This document shows, piece by piece, positions 40,111-49,729 of a stretch of 64,000 bases of DNA (its first letter is position 1; each line of letters starts with the position of its first letter). The stretch covers positions 1-64,000 of the forward strand of contig JAAEZZ010000001.1 in NCBI GenBank assembly GCA_018222605.1, written 5' to 3'. Under the pieces are notes generated by a model. It ran no database searches. It was not told the origin of the DNA and saw only the letters and a program-made list of their open reading frames with translations. The position numbers were made by a program, and so were the translations under genes. The DNA is from Alphaproteobacteria bacterium. GTDB lineage: Bacteria > Pseudomonadota > Alphaproteobacteria > Caulobacterales > Hyphomonadaceae.

Positions 40111-40145
40111 CCCGGTCGCCCATGACAGGCGGCCGGGAATCTTTT
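40111..40145 (+). terminator. terminator or attenuator between tsf and pyrH
   Basis: CCCGGTCGCC-CATGACA-GGCGGCCGGG forms a 10-bp stem (one G-T pair) with a 7-nt loop, followed by AATCTTTT. A smaller hairpin, GCCCG-CAA-CGGGC with TTT after it, precedes it at 40089-40104. Only 38 bases separate the T-run from the pyrH start, too little for a separate promoter there. It therefore probably acts as a partial terminator or attenuator, unless a pyrH promoter lies inside tsf. Confidence 0.65.
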
Positions 40146-40155
40146 AGGAGCCTAT

Positions 40156-40194
40156 ATGGCTTCAAATAATGGAGATGCCGTCTATGCCGAGTGA
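40156..40194 (+). CDS. 12-codon leader ORF overlapping the pyrH start
   Basis: ATG at 40156 opens [12 protein letters not shown] and stops at TGA 40192-40194, eight bases inside pyrH in another frame. Its ribosome-binding site TAGGAG (40145-40150, spacing 5) is the best in the region, and it comes directly after the terminator T-run. It could be a leader peptide or a coupling device for pyrH. No conservation data are available to me. Confidence 0.35.
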   Translation: MASNNGDAVYAE

Positions 40195-40939
40195 TGAGGC
40201 CGACACCACACCCTTGAAGTATAAAAGGGTCTTGTTGAAACTCTCCGGTGAGGCACTGATGGGCCCCGGGCAATTCGGTATCGATATTCCCACCTGCGAG
40301 AATTTCGCGCGCGCCATCAAGGCAGCGCAGGAGACTGGCGCCGAGATCTGCCTGGTCATTGGCGGAGGCAATATCTTCCGCGGTGTGGCAGGGGCTGCCA
40401 AGGGCATGGAACGCGCACAGGCCGATTCCATGGGCATGCTGGCCACTGTGATGAACGCGCTGGCCATGCAAAGCGTTCTGGAAAGCCTGGGTGTGCCGAC
40501 TCGCGTACAGTCTGCTATCCGGATGGAAGCGATTTGTGAGCCCTACATTCGCCGTCGCGCGCAGCGCCACATGGAAAAGGGCCGTGTTGTCATTTTCGCA
40601 GCCGGTATCGGCAATCCGTTCTTCACAACAGACACGGGCGCAGCTCTGCGTGCGATCGAGATGAATTGCGACGCTCTCCTGAAGGGAACGCAGGTGGACG
40701 GCGTCTACACGGCCGATCCAAAACTCGACTCCAGCGCAACGCGGTATGATGAAGTTGGCTATCAGGAGTTGCTGGCCAAGGATCTGCGCGTCATGGATTC
40801 GTCCGCAGTCAGCCTCATGCGCGACAATAACATCCCTATTGTCGTTTTCTCATTGAAAGAGGAAGGATCCTTGCTGAAAGTGCTGCACGGCAAGGGGACA
40901 TCAACTACAATTACAAATAACGGAGCGTCTGCATCATGA
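40184..40939 (+). CDS. pyrH: UMP kinase
   Basis: A 251-residue hexameric amino-acid-kinase-fold UMP kinase making UDP. Conserved parts are [14 protein letters not shown], the glycine-rich [10 protein letters not shown], and a uridylate/GTP region around [15 protein letters not shown]; the C-terminal [12 protein letters not shown] is typical. Three in-frame ATGs exist at 40169, 40175 and 40184. GGAG at 40171-40174 suits only the last, so 40184 is chosen. The stop overlaps frr (ATGA). Confidence 0.93.
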   Translation: MPSDEADTTPLKYKRVLLKLSGEALMGPGQFGIDIPTCENFARAIKAAQETGAEICLVIGGGNIFRGVAGAAKGMERAQADSMGMLATVMNALAMQSVLESLGVPTRVQSAIRMEAICEPYIRRRAQRHMEKGRVVIFAAGIGNPFFTTDTGAALRAIEMNCDALLKGTQVDGVYTADPKLDSSATRYDEVGYQELLAKDLRVMDSSAVSLMRDNNIPIVVFSLKEEGSLLKVLHGKGTSTTITNNGASAS

Positions 40940-41490
40940 GTTACAGCAAGAAAGATCTTGAGCGCCGCATGGATGGCGCACTTGCGTCGCTTGCCACGGA
41001 ATTCAGTGGCCTTCGCACGGGCCGCGCCTCTGTGAACCTGCTGGATTCGGTCATGGTGCCGGCCTATGGCTCCACAGTGCCGCTTAATCAGGTTGCCTCT
41101 GTCACGGTTACGGACAACCGCATGTTGTCCGTCAATGTGTGGGACAAGACGGTCGTTGGTGCGACGGACCGCGCGATCCGTGATTCAGGCCTTGGCCTGA
41201 ATCCGGTGACGGACGGGCAGAATTTGCGCATTCCGATTCCACCGCTGAATGAAGAGCGCCGCGCTGAACTTCAGAAAGTCGCTGGCAAATATGCTGAAGC
41301 GGCACGTGTTGCCATTCGTAATGTCCGCCGCGATGGCATGGATAGCCTTAAGAAGATGGAGAAGGATGGCGAGATCAGCGAAGACCGCCTGCATTCCCTC
41401 TCCGATGAGGTGCAAAAGCTCACCGATACCTATGTCGCCCGTGTCGATGAGACACTGAAGGCAAAAGAAGCCGAGATCATGCAGGTCTAA
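40936..41490 (+). CDS. frr: ribosome recycling factor
   Basis: A 184-residue two-domain RRF that splits post-termination ribosomes with EF-G. Conserved [10 protein letters not shown] near the N-terminus, [12 protein letters not shown] in the middle and the [21 protein letters not shown] helix region (in pieces) are standard. It overlaps pyrH at its start and uppS at its stop, linking translation genes to the following envelope-biogenesis operon. Confidence 0.98.
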   Translation: MSYSKKDLERRMDGALASLATEFSGLRTGRASVNLLDSVMVPAYGSTVPLNQVASVTVTDNRMLSVNVWDKTVVGATDRAIRDSGLGLNPVTDGQNLRIPIPPLNEERRAELQKVAGKYAEAARVAIRNVRRDGMDSLKKMEKDGEISEDRLHSLSDEVQKLTDTYVARVDETLKAKEAEIMQV

Positions 41491-42251
41491 TGTCCTCAGG
41501 TGCCGCCTCTGTGTCCTCTGGTGATGGGGGTGGCAAACCGCCTGTGCCGACGCATGTCGCCATCATCATGGATGGTAATGGCCGATGGGCCAAAGCCCGT
41601 GGGCTTCCGCGGGCTGCTGGCCATGAGCGTGGCGTTGAGGCGCTTCGCAAGGTGGTCGAGGCGGCGGGTGAGATCGGCGTCAAATATCTAACCGTCTATT
41701 CCTTCTCCACCGAGAATTGGCGTCGTCCGGCCTCCGAAGTGAGTGCCCTGTTTGGCCTGCTGAAGACATACATGCAGAAGGATCTGAACCGTCTCCGCAA
41801 GGAGGGCGTGAAGATCACCATCATCGGACGGCGTGAAGGCCTTCCAAAAGACATTGCGGACCTGGTGGCAAAGGCTGAACGGGACACGCAGCATAATGAT
41901 CGCTTTTATCTGAACATCGCTTTCAATTATGGCGGCCGGGAAGAGATCGCGCGCGCCATGCGCAAAGTGGCTACGGAAGCTGCGGCGGGACAGTTGGCCC
42001 CTGAAAGCATCACCGAAGACTTGGTTGCGGATTATCTCGACACGGGCGGCATGCCGGATCCGGACCTTCTGATCCGGACCAGTGCGGAGTACAGGTTGAG
42101 CAACTTCCTGCTCTGGCAAATTGCCTATAGCGAACTTGTCTTCCTGGATGTGTTTTGGCCTGATTTTGACCGAAGCTGGCTGGAAAAGGCCATCCAAGCC
42201 TACCACGAACGCGAGCGTAGATTCGGTGCTGTAACTCCGGGAGAGTTGTAA
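41490..42251 (+). CDS. uppS: undecaprenyl diphosphate synthase (cis-prenyltransferase)
   Basis: A 253-residue enzyme that extends farnesyl diphosphate with isopentenyl units to C55 carrier lipid for peptidoglycan. The catalytic Asp28 lies in [11 protein letters not shown] (25-35); [11 protein letters not shown] and the C-terminal [20 protein letters not shown] region are conserved. A 20-residue Ser/Gly-rich N-terminal leader precedes the core. The stop overlaps cdsA (TAATG). Confidence 0.97.
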   Translation: MSSGAASVSSGDGGGKPPVPTHVAIIMDGNGRWAKARGLPRAAGHERGVEALRKVVEAAGEIGVKYLTVYSFSTENWRRPASEVSALFGLLKTYMQKDLNRLRKEGVKITIIGRREGLPKDIADLVAKAERDTQHNDRFYLNIAFNYGGREEIARAMRKVATEAAAGQLAPESITEDLVADYLDTGGMPDPDLLIRTSAEYRLSNFLLWQIAYSELVFLDVFWPDFDRSWLEKAIQAYHERERRFGAVTPGEL

Positions 42252-43075
42252 TGGGTGACTGGACGCCCGCCGATAGCCGATTTTCCCAAATCGGGCAGCG
42301 CCTCCTGACAGCACTTGTCCTGATCCCCATCGGTCTTGCGGTTGTATGGTATGGCGGATGGTGGCTCGCCATCGCGTGTGCAGTCTTTGCAGCCATAATG
42401 TCCTGGGAGTGGGCCAGGATGAGTGGGCACCCTCGGGGCTTCCTGTTGTGTCTGATGTCTGCTGCCTTCTGTCTGAGCCTTCCTCTGGGTCTTATGTGGT
42501 TGCAGATGCTGATCGGTGTGCTCGGAGCTGTCTTTGCCTTCATGAGCGCTGTGGGTCGTTACCAGAACCGACTGACAGCCATTATGGGCCTCGTCTATGT
42601 AACCGCCATCGCGGCCGGCCTCTGGTGTCTGCGTGAGGGGCCATGGGACGGGCGTGAGGCGGCCTTGTTCTTCATGTCCTTTGTGTGGGCCTCTGATGCG
42701 TCTGCCTATTTTGTTGGGCGAGGCTTGGGCGGCCCGCGTCTTATTCCTCAGGAGAGCCCCAACAAGACGTGGAGCGGGGCGCTTGGCGCAATCGCATTCA
42801 CCACAATATGCGGTATTGCCGCGGCAGACCTGCAGCAGTCCAGCCTTGTCGTATGGATGCTCGCTGCCGCTACGCTTTCCATTACAGCCCAGGCAGGAGA
42901 TCTCCTGGAAAGTGGTCTGAAGCGCCGCTTTCACGTCAAGGATTCCAGCAATCTGTTGCCCGGGCATGGCGGCGTGCTAGACCGCGTCGACGGTCTTGGT
43001 GCAGTGGCGGTCATCGGCTCCCTGGCGCTGTGGCTTTATCCGCCTTTACGGGATGCTTTAGGGTTCATGTCATGA
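42251..43075 (+). CDS. cdsA: phosphatidate cytidylyltransferase
   Basis: A 274-residue integral membrane enzyme forming CDP-diacylglycerol for phospholipid synthesis. About seven helices are predicted. The C-terminal signature, from KRRFHVKDSSNLLPGHGG to LDRVDGL (two overlapping parts), is complete, and SPNKTWSGALGA precedes it. Its stop overlaps dxr (ATGA). Confidence 0.95.
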   Translation: MGDWTPADSRFSQIGQRLLTALVLIPIGLAVVWYGGWWLAIACAVFAAIMSWEWARMSGHPRGFLLCLMSAAFCLSLPLGLMWLQMLIGVLGAVFAFMSAVGRYQNRLTAIMGLVYVTAIAAGLWCLREGPWDGREAALFFMSFVWASDASAYFVGRGLGGPRLIPQESPNKTWSGALGAIAFTTICGIAAADLQQSSLVVWMLAAATLSITAQAGDLLESGLKRRFHVKDSSNLLPGHGGVLDRVDGLGAVAVIGSLALWLYPPLRDALGFMS

Positions 43076-44271
43076 CGGACACGCGCCGCATCAGTATCAT
43101 GGGCTCTACAGGCTCAATCGGTACGTCCGCGCTGGATGTTGTGCGGCATGCCAATGCGACAGGCGACGTCCGGTTTGAGATCTGCGCGCTCGCCGCTGGC
43201 TCTGATGCCGAACTCCTGGCGAGACAGGCCATAGCCTGTAGCGCCGAGATCGCCATTATCGCGGATGAATCCCGGCTGCCGGAACTGAAAGAGCGTCTTG
43301 CAGGCACGCAGATTGAAGTTGCTGCAGGCGATACCGCTATTGAGGAGGCAGCGAGCCGTCCGGTGGACCGCGTTCTTGCTGCTATCGTGGGCGCAGCAGG
43401 TTTGCACTCAACCTTGTCCGCAGTACGAGCCGGTAATGATATTGCGATTGCCAACAAGGAGAGCATCGTCTGCGGCGGCAGGCTGATCCTCCAGGAAGCC
43501 CGCAAGGTTGGAGTAAAAGTATTACCGGTCGATTCCGAGCATTCTGCCATCTTCCAGTGCATCGGGGATGGACGCCAATTGGAGCAATTGACGATTACGG
43601 CCTCTGGCGGTCCTTTCCGGACCGCGAGCCTTTCCGAGATGAGATCAGCGTCTCCGCAGCAAGCCGCTGCGCATCCCAATTGGAGTATGGGCATCAAGAA
43701 CTCAATCGATAGTGCTACCTTGATGAACAAGGCCCTTGAATTCATCGAGGCGGGTTTCCTGTTCGGTACGGAAGGAGAGCGGATTGAGGTGCTGGTGCAT
43801 CCTCAGTCCATCGTTCACGGTATGGCTCATTTCACCGACGGCTCCGTCATCGCACAGCTCGGCGCACCGGATATGCGCACGCCGATTTCCTATGCACTCG
43901 GCTGGCCTGAGCGAATCGCGACGACAGTGGATCGCCTGGATCTTGGGACAATTGGCAGGCTGGATTTCGAGCCTGTGGATGCGGAGCGATTCCCCGCCAT
44001 ACGGCTCGCACGCGAGGCATATTCACAAGGGGCGGGGGCTGCGACCGTATTAAATTGTGCTAATGAATCAGCCGTTTCTGCATTTATCGCGGGTCAATGC
44101 GGGTTTCTCGACATAAGCTGGGCCGTAGAAGAGACGCTTAATGGTTATTTTGCGGGAAACATGTGTGGGATGGCATGTGACACGCTCGAAGAAATTGCCG
44201 TTCTGGATGATTATAGCCGGAAACTGGCGGCAGACTTGCTTGAGAAGGCCCGGAGCCGAGTAGGAGGATAA
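43072..44271 (+). CDS. dxr: 1-deoxy-D-xylulose 5-phosphate reductoisomerase
   Basis: A 399-residue NADPH enzyme converting DXP to MEP, the committed step of the non-mevalonate isoprenoid pathway that supplies UppS. The NADPH-binding GSTGSIG (11-17), the NKESIVCGG segment, the metal site VDSEHSAIFQC and the flexible loop HPNWSMGIKNSIDSATLMNK (20 residues) are intact. A longer frame from 42769 lies within cdsA; the ATG at 43072 overlapping the cdsA stop is correct. Confidence 0.96.
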   Translation: MTDTRRISIMGSTGSIGTSALDVVRHANATGDVRFEICALAAGSDAELLARQAIACSAEIAIIADESRLPELKERLAGTQIEVAAGDTAIEEAASRPVDRVLAAIVGAAGLHSTLSAVRAGNDIAIANKESIVCGGRLILQEARKVGVKVLPVDSEHSAIFQCIGDGRQLEQLTITASGGPFRTASLSEMRSASPQQAAAHPNWSMGIKNSIDSATLMNKALEFIEAGFLFGTEGERIEVLVHPQSIVHGMAHFTDGSVIAQLGAPDMRTPISYALGWPERIATTVDRLDLGTIGRLDFEPVDAERFPAIRLAREAYSQGAGAATVLNCANESAVSAFIAGQCGFLDISWAVEETLNGYFAGNMCGMACDTLEEIAVLDDYSRKLAADLLEKARSRVGG

Positions 44272-44274
44272 GCT

Positions 44275-45444
44275 TTGGGGGAATTTCTCAGCCAGGGGCC
44301 GTTGTTTCTGATTTGCCTCATCTTCATGATGGGGATCGTCGTGGTCATTCACGAACTTGGCCACTATGTCGTCGGTCGCTGGTTCGGTGCAGCCGTGGAA
44401 TCTTTCTCCATCGGTTTTGGCAAACCTGTTTATGAACGCACTGACAAAAATGGAACGCGCTGGCGCGTGAACTGGATTCCGCTTGGCGGCTTTGTGAAGT
44501 TCGTCGGGGAAGGCCAGCTCGCTGGTGATGTCGGCAAAATTGAAACAGGACCTGTCGGCAAGCCTTATTCTGACCTTGGTACGGGCCAGCGCTCACTGGT
44601 CAGCCTGGCAGGGCCTTTTGCGAACTTCATTCTCTCCAGCCTGATCTTTGCGTTGATCCTTGGTGTGCATGGTCGACCTAATCTTCAGGTGGGCGTCATG
44701 AGCGTGGCTGACGGCGGAGCCGCACAGGCGGCTGGCATGGAGGCAGGCGACTCCATCCTTGAGATCAACGGCAAGAAAATAACCAATACGGGTGAAGTCA
44801 TTGTCGCGATCATGCTCAATCCCAATGAGCAGATGGACTTCCTGGTGCAGCGCGGTGACGAGCAGAGACACTTGGCGATTACGCCGGTAGAAGTCGTGCG
44901 CGAGAATGATTTTGGGCAAAAGGTTCCACAGGCGACGATTGGCATTGCACTTGGGGCCGTCTCCTATGGAGACCGCATAACCTATAACCCTGTTGAGGCC
45001 ATAGGGCAGGGTGTTCTGGAAACCGGATCAACCATTGATAAGACGGTTACAATGCTTAGCCGCATTGTGACGGGCAAGATGTCAATGCACGCCATGACTG
45101 GGCCTGTCGGGATTGGAGATATCTCCCGCCGGGCGGTTAATCAGGTGTGGTCACAGGATCAGTTTACGCCCTGGCAGCGCCTTCAGCAGCTTTTCTGGAT
45201 GCTTATCAGCATTTGCGCCGCGATCTCCGTTGGAGTGGGCTTCTTTAACCTTCTGCCGCTGCCGGTTCTGGATGGCGGACACCTTGTATTTAATGCATAT
45301 GAGGCCCTGATGGGGAAGGAGATGCCGCAAAAAGTGCAGGAAGTGGCCCTGACATTCGGTTTGATCCTGTTATTGGGAATGGTGGTGGTGATCACTTGGG
45401 GTGACATCATCGAGACCGGCTTATTCGGAGCAAGAGGCGGCTGA
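44275..45444 (+). CDS. rseP: site-2 zinc protease RseP
   Basis: A 389-residue intramembrane metalloprotease that cleaves anti-sigma factors or signal-peptide remnants. The zinc motif HELGH (26-30) lies in the first helix, and the third ligand region is LLPLPVLDGGHL near the C-terminus. A PDZ domain lies in the middle (VADGGAAQAAGMEAGDSILE region). The start is TTG at 44275; the very strong GGAGG seven bases upstream supports it. bamA follows after 36 bases. Confidence 0.94.
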   Translation: MGEFLSQGPLFLICLIFMMGIVVVIHELGHYVVGRWFGAAVESFSIGFGKPVYERTDKNGTRWRVNWIPLGGFVKFVGEGQLAGDVGKIETGPVGKPYSDLGTGQRSLVSLAGPFANFILSSLIFALILGVHGRPNLQVGVMSVADGGAAQAAGMEAGDSILEINGKKITNTGEVIVAIMLNPNEQMDFLVQRGDEQRHLAITPVEVVRENDFGQKVPQATIGIALGAVSYGDRITYNPVEAIGQGVLETGSTIDKTVTMLSRIVTGKMSMHAMTGPVGIGDISRRAVNQVWSQDQFTPWQRLQQLFWMLISICAAISVGVGFFNLLPLPVLDGGHLVFNAYEALMGKEMPQKVQEVALTFGLILLLGMVVVITWGDIIETGLFGARGG

Positions 45445-45480
45445 GCCGTTTGCCGAACTAATCTAGAGAGTGTGTCGACG

Positions 45481-48033
45481 ATGCGTAAGTTTCTTGCAGC
45501 AACCTTAATGGCGACCAGTGCCGTAGCGTTCAATACGGCTATGGGGCCCATGGGAACTGCCGATGCACAGGAAGACAGCCGTTATGGCGGTACGATCCGG
45601 TCCATCATTGTTGAAGGCAACCAGCGTATCGAAGCGCGTACCGTTCAGTCATACCTGCTCGTGGAGCCAGGCGACCCATTCAGCCCTGACCGAATCGACC
45701 TCTCGCTGAAGACCCTCTTCGCGACGAATCTGTTCGCTGACGTTTCCATCGACAGGGTTAATGACGATCTGCTTGTCCGCGTCGTGGAAAACCCGATCAT
45801 TAACCGGGTCATCTTTGAAGGTAACCGCGCTCTTGATGATGATAAGCTGAAAGAGGACATTCAGGCCGCTCCTCGTGGTATTTTCACCGCGGCGCGTGTG
45901 CAGTCTGATGTACAGCGTATCCTTGAGCTCTATCGCCAATCTGGCCGTTTTGCTGCGAAAGTCGAGCCTCAGTACAAGCCGCTGGAGCAAAACCGCGTTG
46001 ATCTGATCTTCGAGATCACCGAAGGCCCTGTAACTGGCGTTCGGGCGATCAACTTCATCGGCAACAAGGAATATTCTGACTCCCGCCTCCGCAGTGAGAT
46101 TGTCACACGTCAGTCCCGCTTCTGGCGCTTCTTCAGCTCGAATGACAATTACGACCCTGGCCGTCTCGAATACGACCGCGACCTGCTGCGCCAGTTCTAC
46201 CAGAACAATGGTTATTACGATTTCCGTGTGACTTCCGCTGTGGCGGAACTGACGCCGGACCAGAAAGACTTTTACATCACCATGACGGTGGATGAGGGGC
46301 GTCAGTACAATTTCGGTGAAGTCAAAGTGGAGACGGCGCTCGAGAAACTGAATCCGGCTGCGCTACGCCGCGCTGTTCCGATTCAGGAAGGCGCCTTGTT
46401 CCGTGGTGACGCCATCGAGGAAACCATTGATGCGCTAACCTATTCCGCAGGTATTGCCGGCTACGCATTCGTCGACATTCGCCCGCAACTGGATGTGAAC
46501 CCGGAAACGGGCAACATCGACGTCACGTTTGCCGTGGATGAAGGTCCGCGCGTTTACATTGATCGCATTAATATCGTCGGAAACACCCAGACACTGGATC
46601 GTGTTATCCGGCGCGAACTCCGCATTTCCGAAGGCGATGCTTTCAACCGCATCCTTCTCGACCGTTCGCGCAACCGTGTTCGTGCACTTGGCTACTTCAA
46701 GGAAGTCGAGATCGTCGAGACTCCGGCAGAAGAGCCGGACCGCACCATTGTCGATATCAAGGTTCAGGAGCAGCCCACGGGTGAGCTTTCCTTCGCGGCC
46801 GGTTTCTCGTCTGCGGACGCGTATCTGATCGATGTCAGTGCTTCACAGCGGAACCTTCGCGGTCGTGGTCAGTCAGTTGTCGCGCGCGTTTCTGCATCCA
46901 GCCGTCAGCAGATCGTAGACTTTCGTTTCACGGAGCCTCGACTGTTTGACCGCAATCTTTCAGGTGGCATCGACCTTTTCGCGACCAAACAGGATTATGA
47001 GCGCTATTCCTACTTCAACAGCGAAACCATCGGCGCTGGCCTTCGTGTAGGCTTCCCGCTGACGGAGCGCATGCAGCTTGGACTCAGCTATCGCCTGCAA
47101 TCTGATGACGTGAACGTTACCGACCGTAACTACATCATCGACTCCAATGGCTTCTTCGTTACCGACATCATTCAGACGGCGGGTGCTGACACGCCGGACG
47201 ATACATCGGATGACCGTTATCGCGCTGTCGAAGAAGGGGATGCCGGCCCAGGCGAGCGCGTCGTAGACCAGTGCTCTCCCGAATACGTTCTGCGCGACAC
47301 GATCTGCCGTGCAGAGCGCAGCGATATTTCCAGTATCATCGGCTACAATTTCTATTGGGACCGTACCAACGACCCGATCACGCCGTCGCGAGGGTTTGAT
47401 TTCCGTTTCAGCCAGGACCTCGCAGGTCTCGGCGGCGACGTGAAATATCTACGTACGGAAACTTCTGCTACATTCTATCGTGGCATCTGGAAAAGCATGA
47501 TTGCCAGCGCACGCTTCTCTGGCGGCTATGTCTTCCCGCTGGAAGATGGGCAGGGCGTGCGTATCAACAACCGCTTCTTCCGGGGCGGCAGCACATTCCG
47601 CGGCTTTGATGTTGCCGGTCTGGGCCCGCGTGAGATCGTGAAGGAAGTCGATCCGGAGACGGGTGAAGTCATCCGTACACGCCGCCTGAACTCTCAGGGC
47701 GGTAACGCATACTACCAAGGCACATTTGAGCTGAGCTTGCCAAACTTCCTGCCGGAAGAATATGGCATCCGCAGCGCCCTGTTCACCGAAGTTGGCTCAC
47801 TGGGCACGCTACGGGGCTCGGATGTCGGTCAGACAATCTACTATACAAGCCAAAGCGGAAATCCCTCTGTACGCATGACCAAGACAGCCGCATCGCTGCG
47901 GGCTTCGGCCGGTCTCAGTGTTTTCTGGGATTCCCCGTTCGGTCCGATCCGCTTCGACTTCTCGCAAATTCTTCGCAAGGAAGACTATGACCGGACAGAG
48001 ACGTTCCGGTTCTCCACATCTACCCGTTTCTAA
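45481..48033 (+). CDS. bamA: outer membrane protein assembly factor BamA
   Basis: An 850-residue outer-membrane insertase. The signal peptide covers about residues 1-30 (cleavage near ADAQ), then five POTRA domains (about 38-440) and a 16-strand barrel. The barrel contains the RFFRGGSTFRGF motif of loop 6 (VRGF/Y-like, with the conserved Arg), and the protein ends in a C-terminal Phe, the expected beta signal (FSTSTRF). An in-frame GTG at 45472 is too close to the purine run; the ATG at 45481 is preferred. Confidence 0.96.
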   Translation: MRKFLAATLMATSAVAFNTAMGPMGTADAQEDSRYGGTIRSIIVEGNQRIEARTVQSYLLVEPGDPFSPDRIDLSLKTLFATNLFADVSIDRVNDDLLVRVVENPIINRVIFEGNRALDDDKLKEDIQAAPRGIFTAARVQSDVQRILELYRQSGRFAAKVEPQYKPLEQNRVDLIFEITEGPVTGVRAINFIGNKEYSDSRLRSEIVTRQSRFWRFFSSNDNYDPGRLEYDRDLLRQFYQNNGYYDFRVTSAVAELTPDQKDFYITMTVDEGRQYNFGEVKVETALEKLNPAALRRAVPIQEGALFRGDAIEETIDALTYSAGIAGYAFVDIRPQLDVNPETGNIDVTFAVDEGPRVYIDRINIVGNTQTLDRVIRRELRISEGDAFNRILLDRSRNRVRALGYFKEVEIVETPAEEPDRTIVDIKVQEQPTGELSFAAGFSSADAYLIDVSASQRNLRGRGQSVVARVSASSRQQIVDFRFTEPRLFDRNLSGGIDLFATKQDYERYSYFNSETIGAGLRVGFPLTERMQLGLSYRLQSDDVNVTDRNYIIDSNGFFVTDIIQTAGADTPDDTSDDRYRAVEEGDAGPGERVVDQCSPEYVLRDTICRAERSDISSIIGYNFYWDRTNDPITPSRGFDFRFSQDLAGLGGDVKYLRTETSATFYRGIWKSMIASARFSGGYVFPLEDGQGVRINNRFFRGGSTFRGFDVAGLGPREIVKEVDPETGEVIRTRRLNSQGGNAYYQGTFELSLPNFLPEEYGIRSALFTEVGSLGTLRGSDVGQTIYYTSQSGNPSVRMTKTAASLRASAGLSVFWDSPFGPIRFDFSQILRKEDYDRTETFRFSTSTRF

Positions 48034-48063
48034 GTTTCGAGCCCCAACCAGGAGGAGACTATA

Positions 48064-48657
48064 ATGTCCCGACTAAAACAGATTTTTCTTGCCATGGCGG
48101 TTGCTTTTGCTGCCCTCGTGGCTGTTGCCCCGGCTGCGAGTGCACAAGGCACGACGGTCATCACGATTGATGAGGCAAAGATCCTGCGCGACAGCAAGGC
48201 TGGTAAAGACATCCAGACCAAGCTTCAGAACATCGAAGCCCAGATCAATAACGAACTGGAGCCGACCCGCGCTTCCCTTGAAACCGAAGGTAAGAGCCTG
48301 AATGCTCAGCTGCAGGGCAAGACCCGTGAGCAAGTTGCTGGCGACGCTGCTCTTGTTGGCCAACTGCAGGCCTATGACAAGAAAACTGCCGATTTCGGCC
48401 GTGCCCGTCAGAAGGCTTCTCAGGAATATTCCCTCACGGAGCGTCAGGCGCTTGTCAATTTCAACAAGGCTCTTGAGCCCGTTCTGATGCAAGTTGTGCA
48501 AGAGAAGAACGCCCAGGTCGTAATGTCTCGCAGCGCTGTTATCTACAGCACCGAGGCAATCGATGCGACAGCGTCTGTCATCTCCAAGCTGGATGCTGCC
48601 ACGCCGACGATTAATGTCGTGCGCCAGCGCATTCCTGATCAGCCTGCCCAGCAGTAG
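48064..48657 (+). CDS. skp: OmpH/Skp-family periplasmic chaperone
   Basis: A 197-residue protein with a signal peptide (about 1-28, ending ASA), followed by a long charged helical region rich in Gln, Lys and Glu (residues 45-150) that forms the tentacle hairpin of the Skp trimer. The short strand segments TVITIDEAKIL and NAQVVMSRSAVIYS match the family body. It holds unfolded outer-membrane proteins for BamA, directly upstream. Sequence identity in this family is low, so the assignment rests on pattern and place. Confidence 0.9.
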   Translation: MSRLKQIFLAMAVAFAALVAVAPAASAQGTTVITIDEAKILRDSKAGKDIQTKLQNIEAQINNELEPTRASLETEGKSLNAQLQGKTREQVAGDAALVGQLQAYDKKTADFGRARQKASQEYSLTERQALVNFNKALEPVLMQVVQEKNAQVVMSRSAVIYSTEAIDATASVISKLDAATPTINVVRQRIPDQPAQQ

Positions 48658-48669
48658 AGAGGACTTACC

Positions 48670-49686
48670 GTGCCAGTCGATCCCCGTTTTTATGCGCCTT
48701 TGGGGGCTTTGACGCTAAAAGATTTGGCGGAGCGTACTGGTTCGGAGCTACACGGCGATGAAAGCCTGCAGATAACCGGACTCTCCTCGGCAGGCACAGG
48801 CCGCCGGGGAGATATCGGATTTGTTGATGGGGATGGCAAAGCTCCCGTGGAGATCAGTGCAGACATTTCTGCACTGTTTGTGAATGCGGCCAATGTCAAA
48901 CATGTCCCTGAAAACGTGGCTTTTCTCGTCACGTCTGTGCCGCGTTACGCGCACGGTGCCGCAGCCCTGGCGATGTATCAGCCGCGGCATCTGGTGTGGC
49001 ATGGCTCTGAAGCCATTTCACTAGAAGCCTCCATACATGAAGAGGCGATCATTGCTCCGGGCGCGGTGATTGGCCCCGGCGCTGTGATTGGCGAGCACAC
49101 TGTCATCGGTGCGAACGCCATTATCGGACCCGGTGTCCAGATTGGCCGCAACTGTTCCGTTGGGCCTGGCGCGAGTGTGTACTGCGCACTTGTCGGCGAC
49201 AATGTGAAATTGCTGGCAGGTGCCCGGATCGGCGAGACGGGGTTTGGCGTAATGCCCGGTCCGAAGGGGGCGGAGGATGCCCCCCATTATGGCCGTGTGA
49301 TCCTGCAGGATCATGTAACCGTTGGTGCCAATAGCTGTATTGACCGCGGCGTCTTTGATGACACGATCGTGGGAGAGCGCACGAAGATAGATAATCTCTG
49401 CCAGATCGCCCACAATGTTGTTCTCGGCCGGTCTGTGCTTGTGGCCGCTTTTGGGGGTATTTCTGGCTCTGTTCAGGTCGGTGACGGTGCAATGCTGGGC
49501 GGCCGGGTTGGCATTGCAGACCATGTAAAGGTGGGCGAAGGCGTATCGCTTGCGGCATCTGCGGGCCTGTTTCGGGACATTGAAGCGGGCGAGACTTGGG
49601 GTGGCACGCCTGCGAAGCCTATCCGCCAATGGATGCGCGAAGTTGCATGGTTGCAGAAGAATGCAAACCCGAAGAAAACGGGGTAG
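48670..49686 (+). CDS. lpxD: UDP-3-O-(3-hydroxyacyl)glucosamine N-acyltransferase
   Basis: A 338-residue left-handed beta-helix acyltransferase, third step of lipid A synthesis. The N-terminal uridine-binding domain (1-100) precedes hexapeptide repeats (about 110-290), e.g. [20 protein letters not shown] (20 residues), and the catalytic-His region near [14 protein letters not shown]. The start is GTG with GAGGA six bases upstream. In most proteobacteria fabZ follows; here lpxA follows after 43 bases. Confidence 0.96.
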   Translation: MPVDPRFYAPLGALTLKDLAERTGSELHGDESLQITGLSSAGTGRRGDIGFVDGDGKAPVEISADISALFVNAANVKHVPENVAFLVTSVPRYAHGAAALAMYQPRHLVWHGSEAISLEASIHEEAIIAPGAVIGPGAVIGEHTVIGANAIIGPGVQIGRNCSVGPGASVYCALVGDNVKLLAGARIGETGFGVMPGPKGAEDAPHYGRVILQDHVTVGANSCIDRGVFDDTIVGERTKIDNLCQIAHNVVLGRSVLVAAFGGISGSVQVGDGAMLGGRVGIADHVKVGEGVSLAASAGLFRDIEAGETWGGTPAKPIRQWMREVAWLQKNANPKKTG

Positions 49687-49729
49687 GCTAGCTACCGTCG
49701 CCTTCGACTGAAACCCATCGGGATAAACC

